Shown: positions 28,325-36,532, numbered from the stretch's first letter. The stretch is DNA of 64,000 bases from Terripilifer sp031921685 (GCF_031921685.1 NZ_JAPDHU010000002.1:558001-622000); one strand, 5' to 3'. The notes: a model not told the origin generated them from the sequence alone. Program-made: numbers and translations.

Positions 28325-29041
28325 CTATTTGGGTTTCGCTTCGATCTGCACTGGGGCTTGAATGAAGTCTTCAAGCTTCAAGCCTTTTTCAGCGAGCAAA
28401 GCTTCGAGCACCGGCTGCAATTTGCCGAGGCTCTCCTGCACGGCGTCACGCATCGTATCGACCACCACCTGCGTGTTGCGTTCGATCTCGATATTGACGC
28501 GATCGCCGGCCAGCTTCTCCTCGAACGTGGTCATGCGCCGCGTCTCGGGAATGAGCCAGACTTCGAACCAGCCTTCGCTCTTGTTGACTTCCGAAACGGT
28601 GAGGCTCGCGCCATTGATCGCGATATAGCCCTTCGGAAAAATATAGCGGCGGAACTGCGGTGGAATGGCAATGCGCAGCAGCTTATTGCCTTCGGCGGTG
28701 GCGACGCTCTCGATCGGCGTGGAGAAATCGATATGGCCCGACATAGGATGGCCACCGATCTCCGCACCGTCCTTGGCGGCGCGCTCCACGTTCACCCGAG
28801 CGCCGGCCGCCACAGCGTCGAGAGTGGTGACATTCAGGCTCTGCAGGATGACGTCGAAACTGGCGCTGTCGGCCGACAGCAATTCGGTCACGGTCAGGCA
28901 GACGCCATCCACCGACACGCTGGCGCCGATGGCCAGCCCTTCGCTGAAACCCTCGGGGAAATGCAGTTTGAAGGTGCGAATTTCGTCGTGATCGTCGATC
29001 GCGGCGATGGTCGCCATACCCTGGATAATGCCTGTAAACAC
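28325..29041 (-). CDS. ribE: Riboflavin synthase, alpha chain
   Basis: Enzyme of 238 residues that dismutates two 6,7-dimethyl-8-ribityllumazine molecules to riboflavin. It has the two tandem lumazine-binding barrels. The first starts VFTGIIQGMATI and includes VSVDGVCLTV. The second includes the ligand motif GGHPMSGHID at its border and YIAINGASLTVSEVN. GTG at 29041 gives the canonical start, although the frame is open to 29104. The C-terminal tail after RDAVQESL is longer than usual. No FMN riboswitch is visible upstream. Confidence 0.93.
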   Translation of the reverse strand: MFTGIIQGMATIAAIDDHDEIRTFKLHFPEGFSEGLAIGASVSVDGVCLTVTELLSADSASFDVILQSLNVTTLDAVAAGARVNVERAAKDGAEIGGHPMSGHIDFSTPIESVATAEGNKLLRIAIPPQFRRYIFPKGYIAINGASLTVSEVNKSEGWFEVWLIPETRRMTTFEEKLAGDRVNIEIERNTQVVVDTMRDAVQESLGKLQPVLEALLAEKGLKLEDFIQAPVQIEAKPK

Positions 29042-29149
29042 GCTGCGTCCTGTCGGTTTCAGTCCCTCTGGGCGCCTTAAAGCACAAACCGGCGCGCGGC
29101 GCACCCGGTCGTGCTAGCATGGCTCGGGTGCGATCACGAAAGGACGATT

Positions 29150-30445
29150 ATGGCGCGGCCGCGCGTGGTTATCGTAGGCGGAGGTTTCGGCGGTCTGACG
29201 GCGGCCAAGGCGCTGCGCAAACTGCCGGTCGATGTCATTTTGATCGATCGGCGCAATTATCACCTGTTCCAGCCCTTGCTCTATCAGGTGGCGACGGCGG
29301 CGCTGTCGCCTGGGCAGATCGCCCAGCCGATCCGCGCGGTGCTACGGCGCCAGGCCAATGCCACCGTTCTGCTCGACGAGATCGTCGGCATCGATACGGC
29401 GCGCAAGGTGGTCTTGGGCCGGCAGGCCGGTGAGATTGCCTATGACACGCTGATCCTCGCCAGCGGCGCGACTCACGCCTATTTCGGTCACGACGAATGG
29501 GCTGAGGTGGCGCCGGGCCTGAAAACCCTCGACGACGCCACCGCCATCCGCCGCAGTATTCTCGAAGCCTTTGAACAAGCGGAACTGGCGACCGATCCGG
29601 TGGTGCGCGACGCCTTTCTCACTTTCGTGGTCATCGGCGCGGGGGCGACCGGCGTCGAAATGGCCGGCGCCATCGCCGAACTGGCACGGCACACACTGGT
29701 CGATGATTTCCGCCATATTGATCCGACGTCCGCGCGGGTGGTGCTGATCGAGGCGGGGCCGGGCGTGCTGCCTGCCATGGCGCCCAATCTGGCCAAGGCG
29801 GCGCAAGCGGGGCTCGAACGGCTGGGCGTCGATGTAAAATTGAATCTTGCGGTGACGGGTTGCTTTCCCGATCGCGTCGAAGCGGGCACGACCACCATTC
29901 CCTGCCGCACCATTGTCTGGGCCGCCGGTGTCAAGGCCTCGCCGATCGGCGCCTGGCTCGGCGGTGGCGTGCCGCTCGATCGCGCCGGCCGCGTCGAAGT
30001 TTCCGGTGATCTCTCGGTGCCGGGCCATCCCGATATTTTTGTCGTTGGCGATGCGGCGCGGGTGATGACCGCTGACGGCAAGCAGGTGCCGGGCATCGCG
30101 CCCGCCGCCAAGCAGCAAGGCGCCTATGTCGCCGCCCTGATCGGCGCGCGGCTTAAAGGCCGCACGCTGCCGGCCTTTCGCTATGTCGATCGCGGCAGTC
30201 TCGCCACCATCGGTCGCGGCGAAGCGGTGGTCGATCTTGGCTGGCTTCGCTTCAAGGGTTTCCTGGCCTGGCTGTTCTGGGGCCTTGTCCACATCTTCTT
30301 TCTGATCGACTTCCGCAATCGCCTCACGGTGATGTTCGATTGGGTCTGGTCCTATGTCGGCTTCGGCCGCAACGTCCGCCTGATCACATCGGGCGGCCGC
30401 GCGCCCGAAGCGAAACAGCCAACGCGTTCCGATCCGGTTGCTTGA
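29150..30445 (+). CDS. Type II NADH dehydrogenase (NDH-2-like)
   Basis: FAD-dependent membrane-associated oxidoreductase of 431 residues that would pass electrons from NADH to quinone without pumping protons. The FAD-binding VVIVGGGFGGLTAAKAL lies near the N-terminus and the NADH-binding VVIGAGATGVEMAGAIAEL near residue 165. HPDIFVVGDAAR and the quinone-side GIAPAAKQQGAYVA follow. The C-terminal hydrophobic helix (GFLAWLFWGLVHIFFLIDF) anchors it to the membrane. ATG at 29150 follows GAAAGGACGATT. It is divergent from the riboflavin synthase gene, which is apt for a flavoprotein. Confidence 0.92.
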   Translation: MARPRVVIVGGGFGGLTAAKALRKLPVDVILIDRRNYHLFQPLLYQVATAALSPGQIAQPIRAVLRRQANATVLLDEIVGIDTARKVVLGRQAGEIAYDTLILASGATHAYFGHDEWAEVAPGLKTLDDATAIRRSILEAFEQAELATDPVVRDAFLTFVVIGAGATGVEMAGAIAELARHTLVDDFRHIDPTSARVVLIEAGPGVLPAMAPNLAKAAQAGLERLGVDVKLNLAVTGCFPDRVEAGTTTIPCRTIVWAAGVKASPIGAWLGGGVPLDRAGRVEVSGDLSVPGHPDIFVVGDAARVMTADGKQVPGIAPAAKQQGAYVAALIGARLKGRTLPAFRYVDRGSLATIGRGEAVVDLGWLRFKGFLAWLFWGLVHIFFLIDFRNRLTVMFDWVWSYVGFGRNVRLITSGGRAPEAKQPTRSDPVA

Positions 30446-30449
30446 GCGA

Positions 30450-31355
30450 TCAGAACCTGCGCCCCTCGAAGAGATCGCGTTCGCGGACGAAACTCTCGCC
30501 GACGAGATCGAAGAAGGCGCGCACGCGCGCGGTCTGTTTCAGATCGACATGGGTGACGATCCACAATTCGCCAGCGATCTCGGCGATCGGCGTGGTGAGC
30601 GCGCGGGCAAGGCCAGCTTCGCTGTCGCCCAGATAGCAGGGTAGGAGGGTGATGCCGACGCCGGCCTTGGCGGCGATGGACTGATTGACCAGACTGTTGG
30701 AGCGATAGACGAAAGCCGATGGCGACACGTGTTCGCCGAGCCAGTCGGCAGCAGCGATGCCCGCGATCCCGGCTTCCCAACCGATCACCGCGTGGCGGTC
30801 GATATCATCTGCACCGTGCAGCGCGCCGTGGGCTTCAAGATAGTCCGGCGCCGCATAGAGCGCCCAGGCCATATCGGCCAGTTTGCGCCCCCATAATTCG
30901 CCTTCCTTCGGCCGGACGGGGCGGAGCGCGATGTCGGCCTCGCGCCGCGACAGGCTGAGCACGCGGTTCTCGATGACCAGCTCGACGACGATGCCGGGAT
31001 GGACGCGCCGGAAGCTGGCCAGATGGCTGGTGAGGCGGCTGTAGGCAAGGGTTTCCGACGAGGTGATGCGCAATTGCCCGGACAGGCGATGGTCGCCGCC
31101 GACAATGTCGCGGTCGAGCGCCAGCGCCTCGTCCTCCATCCGCTCGGCGCCCGCCGCCATGCGCGCGCCAGCCGGCGTCGTCTGGTAGACGCCGCCCGGC
31201 AGCCGTTCGAACAGGCGCACGTCGAGCCGCGTTTCCAGCGCCTTGAGCCGCCGGAAAGCGGTCGAATGATCGATGGCGAGGGCCTGGGCCGCTTGCGTCA
31301 GGCTGCCAGCCCGGTGCACTGCCAGAACCAGTTTGAGGTCGTTCCAGTCTTCCAC
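30450..31355 (-). CDS. LysR family transcriptional regulator
   Basis: DNA-binding regulator of about 301 residues. The winged helix reads LKLVLAVHRAGSLTQAAQALAIDHSTAFRRLKALETRL, followed by a periplasmic-binding-fold effector domain. GTG at 31355 gives the usual LysR length and has CGGAG upstream; ATG at 31391 would add 12 residues. It is divergent from a glutathione S-transferase gene with about 140 bases between them, so it probably controls that gene. The effector is unknown. Confidence 0.9.
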   Translation of the reverse strand: MEDWNDLKLVLAVHRAGSLTQAAQALAIDHSTAFRRLKALETRLDVRLFERLPGGVYQTTPAGARMAAGAERMEDEALALDRDIVGGDHRLSGQLRITSSETLAYSRLTSHLASFRRVHPGIVVELVIENRVLSLSRREADIALRPVRPKEGELWGRKLADMAWALYAAPDYLEAHGALHGADDIDRHAVIGWEAGIAGIAAADWLGEHVSPSAFVYRSNSLVNQSIAAKAGVGITLLPCYLGDSEAGLARALTTPIAEIAGELWIVTHVDLKQTARVRAFFDLVGESFVRERDLFEGRRF

Positions 31356-31497
31356 AGGCTCCGTTCTAGCAGAGCATCGGCTTGCAGTCATGCAAACAGG
31401 ACTGGCAAAAATCCAACGAGTATTGCGTTCATGCCGGCTCCATATTGCGGACCGACCGATCGCGCCATCGCGGCGCCTCTCGCAAGGATAAGACCCC

Positions 31498-32139
31498 ATG
31501 AAGCTCTATTACGCCCCCGGAACCTGTTCGCTCGCCCCGCATATCGTCGCCAATGAAGCCAAGATCGCGCTCGACCTGGAACGGGTCGATCTCGGCAAGA
31601 CGCCGCGGCTAACCAGCAGCGGCACCGACTATGCGAGCGTCAATCCCAATCTCTATGTCCCGGCGCTGCGGCTCGATGACGGTGCTGTCCTCACCGAGGG
31701 CGTCGCCATCATGCAATATCTGGCTGACTATGAGCCGGAGAATAAACTCGTACCGCCGCCCGGCACATTGGCCCGCGTCCGGCTGGAGCAATGGCTCGTC
31801 TTCATCAGCTCCGAACTGCACAAGATGTACAGCCCCTGGCTGTTCCATCCCGAATACGGCGCGCAGGCGCAGGAGGTGGCGCGCGGCAAGCTCGCCCAAC
31901 GGCTGGCCTATGTCGATGCGCAGCTCGCCACCAACGGACCGTTTTTGCTCGGTTTGGATTTCTCGCCCGCCGACGCCTATCTGTTCACCATCGTCGGCTG
32001 GTCGCAATTCACCAAGATCGATCTCTCGCGCTTCACCTATCTGCGCGCCCTGATGGATCGCGTTGCCGCGCGCCCTTCGGTGCGGGAAGCCATGCTGGCG
32101 CAAGGCCTGCAAGTCAAAGATCCTGTGGTCGCGGCGTGA
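31498..32139 (+). CDS. Glutathione S-transferase, beta-class-like
   Basis: Protein of 213 residues. The N-terminal thioredoxin-like domain starts MKLYYAPGTCSLAPHIVANEA, with the beta-class cysteine at position 10. It has the cis-proline segment LYVPALRLDDGAVLTEGVAIMQYL. The all-helical C-domain includes FLLGLDFSPADAYLFTIVGW. It would conjugate glutathione to electrophiles or reduce mixed disulfides. The LysR gene faces it, and an SMR pump follows seven bases downstream, suggesting a small detoxification operon. Confidence 0.92.
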   Translation: MKLYYAPGTCSLAPHIVANEAKIALDLERVDLGKTPRLTSSGTDYASVNPNLYVPALRLDDGAVLTEGVAIMQYLADYEPENKLVPPPGTLARVRLEQWLVFISSELHKMYSPWLFHPEYGAQAQEVARGKLAQRLAYVDAQLATNGPFLLGLDFSPADAYLFTIVGWSQFTKIDLSRFTYLRALMDRVAARPSVREAMLAQGLQVKDPVVAA

Positions 32140-32146
32140 GGGCAGA

Positions 32147-32476
32147 ATGACACAGAGCGCTGCCTGGCTCTGGCTCGTCGTCGCGGGCCTCTGCGATGTT
32201 GCTTGGGCGATCGCGATGAAATATGCGCAAGGTTATACGCGACCGGGCTGGACCCTGCTGTCGCTCCTCTTGCTGGGCATCTTCGTCTATCTCCTGGGCC
32301 GCACGCTCGACGTGTTGCCGGTCGGCACCGCCTACGCGGTGTGGACCGGCATCGGCGCCGTCGGCACGGTGGTGATGGGCGTGTGGCTGTTCGGTGAAAC
32401 CCTGCATCCCCTGCGGCTTGCCGGTGTAGCTTTGGTCGTCGCCGGCATCGTCGCGCTGAAATGGGCGCCGGCTTAG
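32147..32476 (+). CDS. SMR family exporter, Gdx/SugE type
   Basis: Four-helix inner-membrane protein of 109 residues that works as a dual-topology dimer. The signature VLPVGTAYAVWTGIGAVGT and GETLHPLRLAGVALVVAGIVALK matches guanidinium exporter Gdx/SugE. The usual essential glutamate of helix 1 is an aspartate here (residue 17, in AGLCDVAWAIAMKY; GAT at 32195-32197), although the surroundings align perfectly. It starts seven bases after the GST stop. The dispersed repeat at 32474 supplies its stop codon. I see no guanidine riboswitch. Confidence 0.9.
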   Translation: MTQSAAWLWLVVAGLCDVAWAIAMKYAQGYTRPGWTLLSLLLLGIFVYLLGRTLDVLPVGTAYAVWTGIGAVGTVVMGVWLFGETLHPLRLAGVALVVAGIVALKWAPA

Positions 32477-32510
32477 AGCAAATCGCGTTTCGATCGAAAG
32501 GCGATTTGGC
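32473..32510 (+). repeat. Dispersed hairpin repeat, second copy of the AGAGCAAATCGCG type
   Basis: AAATCGCGTTTC (32480-32491) pairs with GAAAGGCGATTT (32496-32507) with one mismatch. It shares its first 20 bases (CTTAGAGCAAATCGCGTTTC) with 28239-28258 and likewise donates the stop codon of the preceding gene. Here it sits between two converging genes and ends at the stop of the GST gene on the other strand. Confidence 0.72.
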
Positions 32511-33137
32511 TCAGAAGCTCATTGGCGTGACGTCTTTCGCGGCCGTGCCTTCCCGCTCCATCGCGCGTTGGAAGGCCGGCCGTGTCATGCAGCGGCCGAG
32601 ATAAGCTTCAAACACGGGTGTCGCCGGCATCGCTTTCAGAATGTTGATGCCGAAGTGAATGCCAGACGCCAATTGCGTATCGACGGCGGAGAACGTATCG
32701 CCAATCGCGAAAGGATGTCGCGCGAGCTGTTTGTCGAGGTTGGCCATCATGTCGTCGAAGGAGCCGAAGGAGAAGGCGCTCGGCCGATAGTCCATGTTCT
32801 GCGCGTGTGCCGCCAGACAGGGATCGAAGACGGAATCACAATAGACGATCCAGGTCAGAAACGCGCTGCGTTTGGCATCGCCGGGCAGGGGCGCCAGTCC
32901 GGCCTGCGGAAAGACCTCGGTCAGATACTGGCAGATTGCGGCGCGTTCGGTGACGACCGTGCCGTCATGGTCGATCGCCGGCACTTTCTTGTTCGGTTGA
33001 ATGGCGCGATAGTTCTCCGGCACGCCGCCCGGTTGACGGATGTCGATGACCACAGGCTCATGGGGAATGCCGAGTTCTTCCAGCAGCCAATGAACGCCGG
33101 TCGATCGGGAAAATGGCGTGAAGTAGAACTTGAGCAT
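32511..33137 (-). CDS. Glutathione S-transferase family protein
   Basis: Protein of 208 residues. The thioredoxin-like half starts MLKFYFTPFSRSTGVHWLLEELGI, with a serine at the position where a catalytic Ser/Tyr/Cys is expected. It contains NKKVPAIDHDGTVVTERAAICQYL. The helical half includes PFAIGDTFSAVDTQLASGI. It differs strongly from the beta-class GST at 31498. The ATG at 33137 follows CAGGAGGACCAG. It converges with the SMR gene through the repeat at 32473. Confidence 0.9.
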   Translation of the reverse strand: MLKFYFTPFSRSTGVHWLLEELGIPHEPVVIDIRQPGGVPENYRAIQPNKKVPAIDHDGTVVTERAAICQYLTEVFPQAGLAPLPGDAKRSAFLTWIVYCDSVFDPCLAAHAQNMDYRPSAFSFGSFDDMMANLDKQLARHPFAIGDTFSAVDTQLASGIHFGINILKAMPATPVFEAYLGRCMTRPAFQRAMEREGTAAKDVTPMSF

Positions 33138-33264
33138 CTGGTCCTCCTGCGCTCGGTGATGGAACCTAGCCACCTCCTGCCGTCAGGATGTGTCAGGAGG
33201 CATTGGGGAACCGTTCATAAGGCGTGGAGTTGGGTCCGTATCGGATCAGCCACAGGAGCGAACC

Positions 33265-33570
33265 ATGCCCAGAGGCGATAAGGACAAATACACCGACAAG
33301 CAGAAGCGCAAGGCTGAACATATCGAGGAAGGCTACGAGAAACGCGGCATTCCCGAGGATGAGGCCGAGCGACGCGCCTGGGCCACCGTCAATAAGGAAA
33401 GTGGCGGCGGCAATAAATCAGGCTCTGGCCGTGGGGTCCCCGACACGAAAGTCGCGGCCCGCAAGGGCGGGCGCCTGGGCGGGAAAGCCGCGGCGCGCCG
33501 TCCTGCCAGTGCGCGATCGGCTTCGGCGAAGAAGGCGGCGGCCACGCGCAAACGCAATCAGGCTGGCTGA
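33265..33570 (+). CDS. Small basic 'plasmid stabilization'-type protein
   Basis: Protein of 101 residues, very rich in Lys, Arg and Ala. The conserved front (KDKYTDKQKRKAEHIEEGYE, GIPEDEAERRAWATVNKESGGG) matches a family often labelled plasmid stabilization protein in alphaproteobacterial genomes; the label is not backed by known biochemistry. The C-terminal half is low-complexity (repeated Ala-Lys-Arg), like nucleoid-binding tails. CACAGGAGCGA precedes the ATG. It lies just upstream of a stress-type SDR gene. Confidence 0.85.
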   Translation: MPRGDKDKYTDKQKRKAEHIEEGYEKRGIPEDEAERRAWATVNKESGGGNKSGSGRGVPDTKVAARKGGRLGGKAAARRPASARSASAKKAAATRKRNQAG

Positions 33571-33620
33571 TCGCATCTTCGGTAAAGACGAAACGCTGCT
33601 CTGTTCACGGAGATCGAGCG

Positions 33621-34601
33621 ATGACGACGACTTCGATTGTGAAGGCGACAAAAAAGCAGCGCGCCATTCAAAAGCAGGTCGATGCGGTCGATGAAGCCCG
33701 CACCAAGGATCGCCAAAAGGTGGATCAGCCGGCCGCCGTGCAAGCCGGGGCCCGCATATATCCGGCGCCGCCTTTTCCTAAGCAGCATTTGCCAAAGCCT
33801 GGCCATGAAACCCATGTCGATCCAGCGCCGCTTTACGATGCGCCTTATTACACGGGATCCGGGAAGCTGCATGGCAAGGTGGCGCTGATCACCGGCGGCG
33901 ATTCAGGTATTGGCCGCGCCGTGGCGGTTCTGTTCGCACGGGAAGGCGCCGACGTCGCCATTGGCTATCTCTCGGAACATGAAGATGCAAAGCAAACGAA
34001 GGCTGCTGTCGAAGCCGAGGGACGGCAATGTCTTCTGTTGCCTGGCGATGTCTGCCGCCGCGATTATTGTGACGATGCCGTCCTGCAGACGGTCAAACGT
34101 CTGGGCCGGCTCGATGTTTTGGTCAATAACGCCGCCTTTCAGATTCATGTCGCCGCGTTCGAGGATCTCACCGCGGAACATTTCGATATGACTCTCAAGA
34201 CCAATCTCTACGGCTATTTTTATATGGCTCAGGCCGCCGTCAAACATATGCGATCGGGCGCCGCGATCATCAACACGGGATCTGTCACGGGTATCGAGGG
34301 GAGCAAGGAATTGCTCGATTATTCTATGACCAAAGGCGGTATTCATGCCTTTACGCGGGCCCTTGCCGCCAATCTCGTCGAACGCGGCATACGGGTGAAT
34401 GCCGTGGCGCCCGGGCCGGTGTGGACGCCGCTGAATCCGTCGGACAAAGAAGCGAGCGATGTTTCCATGTTTGGCGCCAAAACCCCGATGAAGCGACCGG
34501 CGCAACCGGAGGAAATTGCGCCCGCTTATGTCTTTCTCGCTTCACCGCAGTGCTCCAGTTACATCACAGGAGAAATTCTGCCGATTATTGGTGGTTACTG
34601 A
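33621..34601 (+). CDS. SDR family oxidoreductase (general-stress type)
   Basis: NAD(P)-dependent short-chain dehydrogenase of 326 residues. An extension of about 85 residues includes FPKQHLPKPGHE. The core follows: the cofactor loop ALITGGDSGIGRAVAVLFAREG, the NNAAFQ motif, a catalytic serine in INTGSVTG, the YSMTKGG tyrosine-lysine pair, and the closing SSYITGEILPIIGGY. This arrangement matches the YhdF/GSP39/YghA group, which is often stress-induced. The natural substrate is unknown. It and the basic protein upstream may be co-transcribed. Confidence 0.92.
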   Translation: MTTTSIVKATKKQRAIQKQVDAVDEARTKDRQKVDQPAAVQAGARIYPAPPFPKQHLPKPGHETHVDPAPLYDAPYYTGSGKLHGKVALITGGDSGIGRAVAVLFAREGADVAIGYLSEHEDAKQTKAAVEAEGRQCLLLPGDVCRRDYCDDAVLQTVKRLGRLDVLVNNAAFQIHVAAFEDLTAEHFDMTLKTNLYGYFYMAQAAVKHMRSGAAIINTGSVTGIEGSKELLDYSMTKGGIHAFTRALAANLVERGIRVNAVAPGPVWTPLNPSDKEASDVSMFGAKTPMKRPAQPEEIAPAYVFLASPQCSSYITGEILPIIGGY

Positions 34602-34621
34602 GTCCTTTAGCAGACGGCATT

Positions 34622-34807
34622 TTACGGTTTCTGCTGTGTCGATGTATTTGTATCGACTGGGGAACCATGGCGCGAGTTCGACACCCCGTAAATTTCCGCC
34701 GCGAACCAAGCCATTAATGCGAGAACGAGGCTGCCCAGCAGAATGGCGAGCACGCGCATGCCTTTGCTGCCCTGTCGTGCGCGGATGGGGGAGATGCGAA
34801 AAACCAA
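34622..34807 (-). CDS. Possible small single-pass membrane protein
   Basis: Reading frame of 61 codons inside the 420-base gap between the SDR gene and the next secreted protein. TTG at 34807 is preceded by a strong GAGGAGG five bases upstream. The product has a basic start (RARQGSKGMR) and one membrane helix (VLAILLGSLVLALMAWFAA), then a short polar tail, the expected order for an inner-membrane protein with its N-terminus inside. I recognise no family. ATG at 34759 is the other possible start. The rest of the gap shows nothing I can name apart from a promoter for the gene at 35023. Confidence 0.45.
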   Translation of the reverse strand: MVFRISPIRARQGSKGMRVLAILLGSLVLALMAWFAAEIYGVSNSRHGSPVDTNTSTQQKP

Positions 34808-35022
34808 AGCTGCCTCCTCAGGCTGGGATTGTCAGCTCGATCGCGCGGCGCGCGATATAAAAGCCAACAGGCATCAGTGGCGATGGTTCCGCAAATCGGC
34901 AAAGCAACACATCTGCGGCGCTTTCGCCACGCATGTGGCGTCGTTCAATTCAGATTCCTGTCGGAACGATCATGGACTGCCGGAGTTTGCTTCGGGGCGG
35001 GTGGCAACTAGAGGAGGCCATC

Positions 35023-35400
35023 ATGCGCCTTACAACAGGGATGGCCCTAGCGGGCACCATGTTTTTGATCGGCACCGGTGCCAGTATCGCACAGGAAGTC
35101 TATGTTCAGCCACGGCAGCGAACGATCGTCCGGGAATATATTCAGGTCGATCCGTACAATCAGCGGACGGTCGTGCTGGAGCGCGAATATATTCGACAAC
35201 CGTCCATGGGGCGGCCCGTAACTGTCGCGCCTTATTCCAACGAAATGATCGACACCACGCCACGCCCGCCGCGCAACATCCGCAACATCGAGGCGGTGGA
35301 CCCGTCATCACCCTACCTGCGCGATCGCCCGGTCGTCATCGAACAACGCCGTGTGATCGTCGATCCCAATGACGGACATGTTGTCGAGGTTCTGGAATAG
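35023..35400 (+). CDS. Secreted protein of unknown function
   Basis: Exported protein of 125 residues. The signal peptide ends near ASIAQ (about residue 24). The mature part is rich in Val, Arg and Pro with repeated charged strands (RTIVREYIQVDPYNQRTVV, EREYIRQPSMGRPVTV, VVIEQRRVIVDPNDGHVVEV). This suggests a small beta-rich periplasmic domain. GAGGAGG sits just before the ATG. A strong terminator follows ten bases after the stop, so it is monocistronic. No family is recognised with certainty. Confidence 0.8.
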   Translation: MRLTTGMALAGTMFLIGTGASIAQEVYVQPRQRTIVREYIQVDPYNQRTVVLEREYIRQPSMGRPVTVAPYSNEMIDTTPRPPRNIRNIEAVDPSSPYLRDRPVVIEQRRVIVDPNDGHVVEVLE

Positions 35401-35410
35401 ACGAATATTG

Positions 35411-35439
35411 AGCCGGCGCGAGGTACGCGCCGGCTTTTG
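35411..35439 (+). terminator. Rho-independent terminator
   Basis: AGCCGGCGCG (35411-35420) and CGCGCCGGCT (35426-35435) form a perfect 10-base GC-rich stem with the loop AGGTA, followed by TTTTG. It ends the transcript of the secreted protein gene. Confidence 0.92.
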
Positions 35440-35496
35440 TGGTCGTCACTGGATATTTGAACGTTTGCAGCCTAGACGTTCGATAAACCGGCGGAC

Positions 35497-36489
35497 GTGG
35501 CGCTTGACCCCCCACCTGGTGGAGGTTCTAGGACGGCGAGCGAGACGAACCACAGCGAGAAAAACTACACCATCGGCGAGTTGGCCAAACTCAGCGGCGT
35601 GTCGGTGCGCACAATTCGGTTTTATTCTGACCGGAAATTGTTGCCGCCGCGCCTGCGCAGCGCGAGCAATTCCGACGACGATGTGGCCCGTCTCGATCTC
35701 ATCCGAGCGTTGCGGCAAGCCGGCATTGGTCTTGAGGCCATCGGCAAGCTGCTTGCTCGGCGGCTACCGCTCCGGCAGGTTCTTGAAATGCGTTTACAGA
35801 CGCTGGAGGCGGAAATGCGCGCGCAGCGTCGCATCGCCGCCACCCTGAGAGCTGCCTTGCGGACAGCCGATCCCACGGAAGCCGATCTCAGGAGACTCTG
35901 GACCATGACCCATCTTTCGCAAACCCAGTTCCACGCCGCTGTCGAACAATTTTACGACAAGGTCGCGGCTGGCGCGCATATCGACGATGCCTGGAGGCAG
36001 CAGATGGTCGATGCCGCCACGCCGACATTGCCGGACGAACCGACGCCGGCGCAGATCGATGCCTGGAACGAGATCATGACGATCCTGTCGGACGAGTCCT
36101 ACCTGGCGGAAATCAAAGCTGGCGCCCAGACGATGTGGACCAAGGATTTCGATCCCAACGTCTATGCCAAGGCGGCCAATGCGACTTTCGACGATGTGAA
36201 GGCGGCCATCGCGCGCAAGGACGACACAAAAGGCGAGACAGGCCTGCGAATCGCGCGCGCCTGGCTCGAAGCTTCCGCGCAAGCCATGCAGCGAGAACCG
36301 GATCACTCGCTCATCCAGTGGCACCTCGATCAATATCGCCGGCATCACGATCGCGCCGGACGTTATCAACAACTGCTGGCGATCCTGCGTGGCGACGATC
36401 CATCCGACGCGTTCAGCAATGAGTGGTTGTGGATCCACACCGCCATGGGCGTTTTGCTTGGCAGGAACGACGAAAGCGGCCACGCATAA
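35497..36489 (+). CDS. MerR family regulator with large C-terminal domain
   Basis: Regulator of up to 330 residues. The MerR helix-turn-helix YTIGELAKLSGVSVRTIRFYSDRKLLPPR begins near residue 24 and is followed by a coiled-coil helix (LEMRLQTLEAEMRAQRRIA). A mostly helical domain of about 200 residues then may bind the effector. No cysteine metal site is seen. GTG at 35497 is the only ordinary start codon before the DNA-binding domain, yet a MerR-type promoter occupies 35504-35534, inside this frame. Translation from that promoter would need a non-standard start, so the true N-terminus is uncertain. Confidence 0.82.
   Translation: MALDPPPGGGSRTASETNHSEKNYTIGELAKLSGVSVRTIRFYSDRKLLPPRLRSASNSDDDVARLDLIRALRQAGIGLEAIGKLLARRLPLRQVLEMRLQTLEAEMRAQRRIAATLRAALRTADPTEADLRRLWTMTHLSQTQFHAAVEQFYDKVAAGAHIDDAWRQQMVDAATPTLPDEPTPAQIDAWNEIMTILSDESYLAEIKAGAQTMWTKDFDPNVYAKAANATFDDVKAAIARKDDTKGETGLRIARAWLEASAQAMQREPDHSLIQWHLDQYRRHHDRAGRYQQLLAILRGDDPSDAFSNEWLWIHTAMGVLLGRNDESGHA
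35504..35534 (+). promoter_or_regulatory. MerR-type promoter/operator inside the 5' end of the merR-like gene
   Basis: TTGACC (35504-35509) and TAGGAC (35529-35534) are 19 bases apart, the over-long spacing used by MerR regulators. Between them lies an imperfect palindrome, CCCCACC-T-GGTGGAGG (35510-35525). It most likely drives an autoregulated transcript starting near 35541. Confidence 0.65.
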
Positions 36490-36532
36490 TATATGCATGG
36501 CCGTCCCACATCATCCGCGCTAATCCTGGCCG

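Noticed and set aside
28279..29149. Possible FMN riboswitch for riboflavin synthase
   Set aside because: The region between 29042 and 29149 is too short and shows none of the conserved RFN-element segments.
32063..32146. Guanidine riboswitch for the SugE-type pump
   Set aside because: The gene begins seven bases after the GST stop, with no leader, so there is no room for a riboswitch.
33265..33570. Evidence for a plasmid or integrated plasmid from the 'plasmid stabilization' protein
   Set aside because: No rep, par, tra or toxin-antitoxin genes are near, and this protein family is common on chromosomes of the order.
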